A DNA stretch of 64,000 bases from Eleftheria terrae (lineage in GTDB: Bacteria; Pseudomonadota; Gammaproteobacteria; Burkholderiales; Burkholderiaceae_C), in assembly GCF_030419005.1 (NCBI RefSeq), contig NZ_CP106951.1, forward strand, positions 1,054,001 through 1,118,000. The letters are read 5' to 3'. This document shows, in pieces, positions 61,112-64,000 of the stretch. The translations under genes were made by a program, and so were the position numbers. How positions within the stretch are numbered: the stretch's first letter is position 1; the number at the start of each line of letters is the position of its first letter. The notes under the pieces were generated by a model that was not told the DNA's origin, did no database searches, and worked only from the letters and a program-made list of their open reading frames with translations.

Positions 61112-61810
61112 TCAGGCGGTCGCGGAGACCTGCTGCGTCAGGCGATAGCCTGCGCCGCGCACGGTCTCGATCATCTGGGCACACTGCACCGGCGACAACG
61201 CCTCGCGCAGCCGCTTGACGTGCACGTCCACCGTGCGCTCCTCGATGAAGACGTGGTCGCCCCATACCCGGTCGAGCAGCTGGGCCCGGCTGTGCACCCG
61301 CTCCGGGTGCGTCATGAAGAAATGCAGCAGCTTGAATTCGGTCGGTCCGACCTTGACGTCGCGCTCGCCACGCGAGACGCGCCGCGTGGCCGGGTCCAGC
61401 CGCAGGCCGCCCACCTCCACCGCCGAATCGAGCGCTTCGGGTGCCTTGCGCCGCAGCACGGCGCGGATGCGAGCCATCAGCTCGTTGGTGGAAAAGGGCT
61501 TGGTGAGGTAGTCGTCGGCCCCGGCATCGAGGCCGGCGATCTTGTCCGGCTCGTCCGAGCGGGCGGTGAGCATGATGATGGGCATCTCACGCGTGCGGGC
61601 CTCCGAGCGCCAGCGCTTGGCCAGGGCCAGGCCGGACTGACCGGGCAGCATCCAGTCGAGGATCACCAGGTCGGGCAGCACGCGGTCCACCTCCTGCTGC
61701 GCGCTGTGCGCGTCCGGCGCCACGCTGACCTCGTAGCCGGTGTGCCGGAGATTGAGCGAAATCAGCTCGGCAATCGCAGCTTCGTCCTCGACGACCAGAA
61801 CACGACTCAT
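61112..61810 (-). CDS. phoB: Phosphate regulon response regulator PhoB
   Basis: A 232-residue OmpR-type regulator: receiver domain with Asp52 (LVILDWMLPGQSG) as the likely phosphate acceptor and Lys in the DDYLTKPF motif, then a winged-helix DNA-binding domain with GPTEFKLLHFFMTHPERVHSR and ERTVDVHVKRLREAL, almost identical to PhoB family wording. It activates Pho-box promoters. It lies between phoU (18 nt) and phoR in the same operon. Confidence 0.96.
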   Translation of the reverse strand: MSRVLVVEDEAAIAELISLNLRHTGYEVSVAPDAHSAQQEVDRVLPDLVILDWMLPGQSGLALAKRWRSEARTREMPIIMLTARSDEPDKIAGLDAGADDYLTKPFSTNELMARIRAVLRRKAPEALDSAVEVGGLRLDPATRRVSRGERDVKVGPTEFKLLHFFMTHPERVHSRAQLLDRVWGDHVFIEERTVDVHVKRLREALSPVQCAQMIETVRGAGYRLTQQVSATA

Positions 61811-61828
61811 GCGGACTCCTGTGGCTTC

Positions 61829-62536
61829 TTACTTCAGCACCGACTCGACGCTTTCCATGGGGACATGGCGCACGTCGGTGCCCTTGACGATGTAGATGAT
61901 CTGCTCGGCCAGGTTCTTGGCATGGTCGCCCACGCGTTCGATGGCCTTGGCAACGAACACCAGGTCGATGCTGGCCGAGATGGTGCGCGGGTCTTCCATC
62001 ATGTAGGTGATGAGCTTGCGCATCAGGCCGTCGAACTCCTGGTCGATCTGGTTGTCCTGCTTGAGCACCTCCACCGCCTTCTTGATGTCCAGCCGTGCGA
62101 AGGCGTCCAGCGTCTTGCGCAACTGGTCGGTCGCCAGCGACGCCTCGAAGGACAGGTCCGACACCGGCAGCCGCAGGCGGCTCGAAACGCCGGTGTTGAT
62201 CAAGCGCTGCACCGTGCGGGCGATGCGGGCGGCCTCGTCGCCCACGCGCTCGAGGTTGCCGATGGTCTTGGAGATGGCAATCAGCAGCCGCAGGTCGCGC
62301 GCGGTGGGCTGGCGCCGGGCGATGATGGTGGACAGGTCGCGGTCGATGTCCACTTCCATGTGGTTGACCCGCTCCTCCTGCGCGATGACCTGGGTGGCCG
62401 TCTCGCCGCTGAAATGGGTGAGCGCATAGATCGCCTGGGCGACCTGGGCCTCGACCAGGCCGCCCATCTCGAGGACCCGGGTCGAGATGCCGCTCAACTC
62501 GGCATCGAATTGCGTCGACAGGTGTTTGTCGCTCAT
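61829..62536 (-). CDS. phoU: Phosphate transport accessory protein PhoU
   Basis: A 235-residue protein made of two three-helix PhoU repeats. It carries the metal-binding patterns EERVNHMEVDIDRDL (first repeat) and ERVGDEAARIAR and ERVGDHAKNLAEQ (ExxxD sites). It transmits the state of the Pst transporter to PhoR and limits phosphate uptake. Located 22 nt after pstB, co-transcribed. Confidence 0.96.
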   Translation of the reverse strand: MSDKHLSTQFDAELSGISTRVLEMGGLVEAQVAQAIYALTHFSGETATQVIAQEERVNHMEVDIDRDLSTIIARRQPTARDLRLLIAISKTIGNLERVGDEAARIARTVQRLINTGVSSRLRLPVSDLSFEASLATDQLRKTLDAFARLDIKKAVEVLKQDNQIDQEFDGLMRKLITYMMEDPRTISASIDLVFVAKAIERVGDHAKNLAEQIIYIVKGTDVRHVPMESVESVLK

Positions 62537-62558
62537 GGTGTGCGCTCCTCGGTCCGGC

Positions 62559-63344
62559 TCAGCCGAAGCGGCCGGTGATGTAGTCCTCGGTGTCTTTCTG
62601 CTTGGGCTTCATGAACAGGTCGGCGGTGGGGCCGAACTCGATCAGGTCGCCCAGGTACATGTAGGCGGTGTAGTCCGAGCAGCGGGCCGCCTGCTGCATG
62701 TTGTGCGTGACGATGACCACGGTGTAGTCCGCCTTCAGCTCGTGGATCAGTTCCTCGATCTTGCCGGTGGAGATGGGGTCGAGCGCCGAGCACGGTTCGT
62801 CCAGCAGCAGCACTTCCGGCTTGATGGCGATGCCCCGGGCGATGCACAGCCGCTGCTGCTGGCCTCCCGACAGGCCGGCGCCGCTCTGGTCCAGCTTGTC
62901 CTTCACCTCTTTCCACAGGGCCGCCTTCTTCAGCGCCCATTCGACCCGCTCGTCCATCTCGGCGCGCGGCAGCGTCTCGAAAAGGCGCACACCGAAGGCG
63001 ATGTTGTCATAGATCGACATCGGGAAAGGCGTGGGCTTCTGAAACACCATGCCGACCTTGGCGCGAATCAGCGACACGTCGAGCTTGGACTTCAGGATGT
63101 TCTCGCCATCGAGCAGGATCTCGCCGCTGGCGCGCTGCTCAGGGTACAGCTCGAACATGCGGTTGAAGGTGCGCAGCAGCGTCGACTTGCCGCAGCCCGA
63201 CGGCCCGATGAAGGCGGTGACCTTGCGCTCCGGGATGTCGAGGTTGATGTTCTTCAGCGCGTGGAAGCTGCCGTAGTAGAAGTTCAGGTTGCGGACCGAG
63301 AGCTTGGCCTTCTCGATCAAGGGCAGTTCAACTTTTGCGTCCAT
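62559..63344 (-). CDS. pstB: Phosphate import ATP-binding protein PstB
   Basis: A 261-residue ABC ATPase: Walker [19 protein letters not shown] (from about 46), PstB-specific [19 protein letters not shown] region, signature [14 protein letters not shown], Walker [16 protein letters not shown], and the switch His in [17 protein letters not shown]. It powers high-affinity phosphate import through PstCA. Located 17 nt after pstA. Confidence 0.97.
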   Translation of the reverse strand: MDAKVELPLIEKAKLSVRNLNFYYGSFHALKNINLDIPERKVTAFIGPSGCGKSTLLRTFNRMFELYPEQRASGEILLDGENILKSKLDVSLIRAKVGMVFQKPTPFPMSIYDNIAFGVRLFETLPRAEMDERVEWALKKAALWKEVKDKLDQSGAGLSGGQQQRLCIARGIAIKPEVLLLDEPCSALDPISTGKIEELIHELKADYTVVIVTHNMQQAARCSDYTAYMYLGDLIEFGPTADLFMKPKQKDTEDYITGRFG

Positions 63345-63361
63345 GGATGGATGGCCTCGGA

Positions 63362-64000
63362 TCAGGATTTGTTGCGGAAGAAGATCCGCGCCAGGATGTT
63401 GAGCAGCAGCACCCCGATGGTGATCAGGAACACGCCCGCCCAGGCGAGCTTCTGCCAGTTCGGGTCCGGGTTCATCGCGAACTGGAAGATGGTGGCCGGC
63501 AGGCTGGCCACCGGCGCTCCGAGGTTCAGGCTCCAGAACTGGTTGTTGAAGGCGGTGAACAGCAGCGGTGCGGTTTCACCGGCGATGCGCGCCAGTGCCA
63601 GCAGCACGCCCGTCACCACGCCGGCCCGGGCCGCCTTGAGGGTGACCATGGAGACCACCTTCCACTTCGGCGTACCCAGCGCATAGGCGGCTTCGCGCAG
63701 CGCGTTGGGAATCAGCATCAGCATGTTCTCGGTGGTGCGGATCACGACCGGGATCACGATCAGGGCCAGCGCCACCACCCCGGCCAGGCCGGAGAAACTC
63801 CGCATCGGCGCGACCACCACCGCGTAGACGAACAGGCCGATAACGATGGACGGGGCCGACAGCAGGATGTCGTTGATGAAGCGCGTCACCGCACCGAGCC
63901 AGCCGCGCTGGCCGTACTCGGCCAGGTAGATCCCGGCCAGGATACCGATGGGCGTGCCGAGCAGCGTGGCCAGCGCCACCATCATCAGCGAGCCGGCAAT
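63362..64000 (-). CDS. pstA: Phosphate ABC transporter permease PstA (5' end outside window)
   Basis: The C-terminal 212 residues of an inner-membrane permease; the frame remains open through position 64000, so the start lies beyond the window. It has the ABC permease EAA-like loop [29 protein letters not shown], split over the cytoplasmic loop, and PstA-type helices ([39 protein letters not shown] region). It works with PstC to pass phosphate. It is the first gene seen of the pstA-pstB-phoU-phoB-phoR operon; pstS and pstC would be upstream, outside. Confidence 0.95.
   Translation of the reverse strand: MAGSLMMVALATLLGTPIGILAGIYLAEYGQRGWLGAVTRFINDILLSAPSIVIGLFVYAVVVAPMRSFSGLAGVVALALIVIPVVIRTTENMLMLIPNALREAAYALGTPKWKVVSMVTLKAARAGVVTGVLLALARIAGETAPLLFTAFNNQFWSLNLGAPVASLPATIFQFAMNPDPNWQKLAWAGVFLITIGVLLLNILARIFFRNKS

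Overview
This 64-kb window is a high-GC, gene-dense chromosomal segment. It most likely comes from a betaproteobacterium of the order Burkholderiales, in or near the Rubrivivax/Leptothrix/Caldimonas-type lineages. I infer this from the marker proteins (MoaA, DnaX, RecR, Rho, type B L31), the DUF3482/DUF2868 gene pair, the pstA-pstB-phoU-phoB-phoR order, and uniformly strong G/C third positions. Most genes are core housekeeping or envelope functions.

Layout. 1-9.5 kb: truncated Tim44-like precursor, NhaR-type LysR regulator, porin, secreted clan GH-A glycosidase lipoprotein, yjbQ, and a DUF3482 GTPase/DUF2868 membrane pair divergent from a further membrane protein. 9.7-17.4 kb: a large six-hairpin glycosidase lipoprotein, a small zinc-ribbon-like protein, and a two-gene operon with two chemically different c-di-GMP phosphodiesterases (HD-GYP, then PAS-GGDEF-EAL). 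17.4-24 kb: prpE, a C40 peptidase, then moaA-mobA-GNAT-moeA for molybdenum cofactor synthesis. 24-28.5 kb: an RND efflux operon. 28.5-34.6 kb: rnhA and a methyltransferase divergent from gloB-mltD with touching start codons, a (GTCCAC)16 hexanucleotide array, and a pectin acetylesterase-family protein. 34.6-39.7 kb: substrate-binding protein, MAPEG, recR, ybaB, dnaX, and the 4.5S SRP RNA gene.

39.75-48.8 kb is the accessory part. It starts with gene-poor, more AT-rich DNA holding a decayed HAF-repeat/PEP-CTERM gene and one small orphan gene. A compact four-gene cluster follows: bacterial homospermidine synthase, a fatty acyl-AMP ligase/ACP/thioester reductase fusion, an SMR exporter and an FAD amine oxidase. 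I read it as a candidate pathway for a lipidated or oxidised homospermidine natural product. I do not recognise it as a described system, and it is the main discovery candidate.

48.9-64 kb: two tandem kinase-HDOD-GAF proteins (one an intact kinase, the other a pseudokinase), trxA-rho-rpmE2, a GT-C-like membrane protein coupled to a MATE exporter, and the phosphate operon (pstA, cut by the window edge, through pstB, phoU and phoB to phoR).

Limits. Functions rest on motif and family recognition by eye. Start sites were moved from the longest open frame when signal peptides, ribosome-binding sites or overlaps argued for it. Promoters are candidates only.
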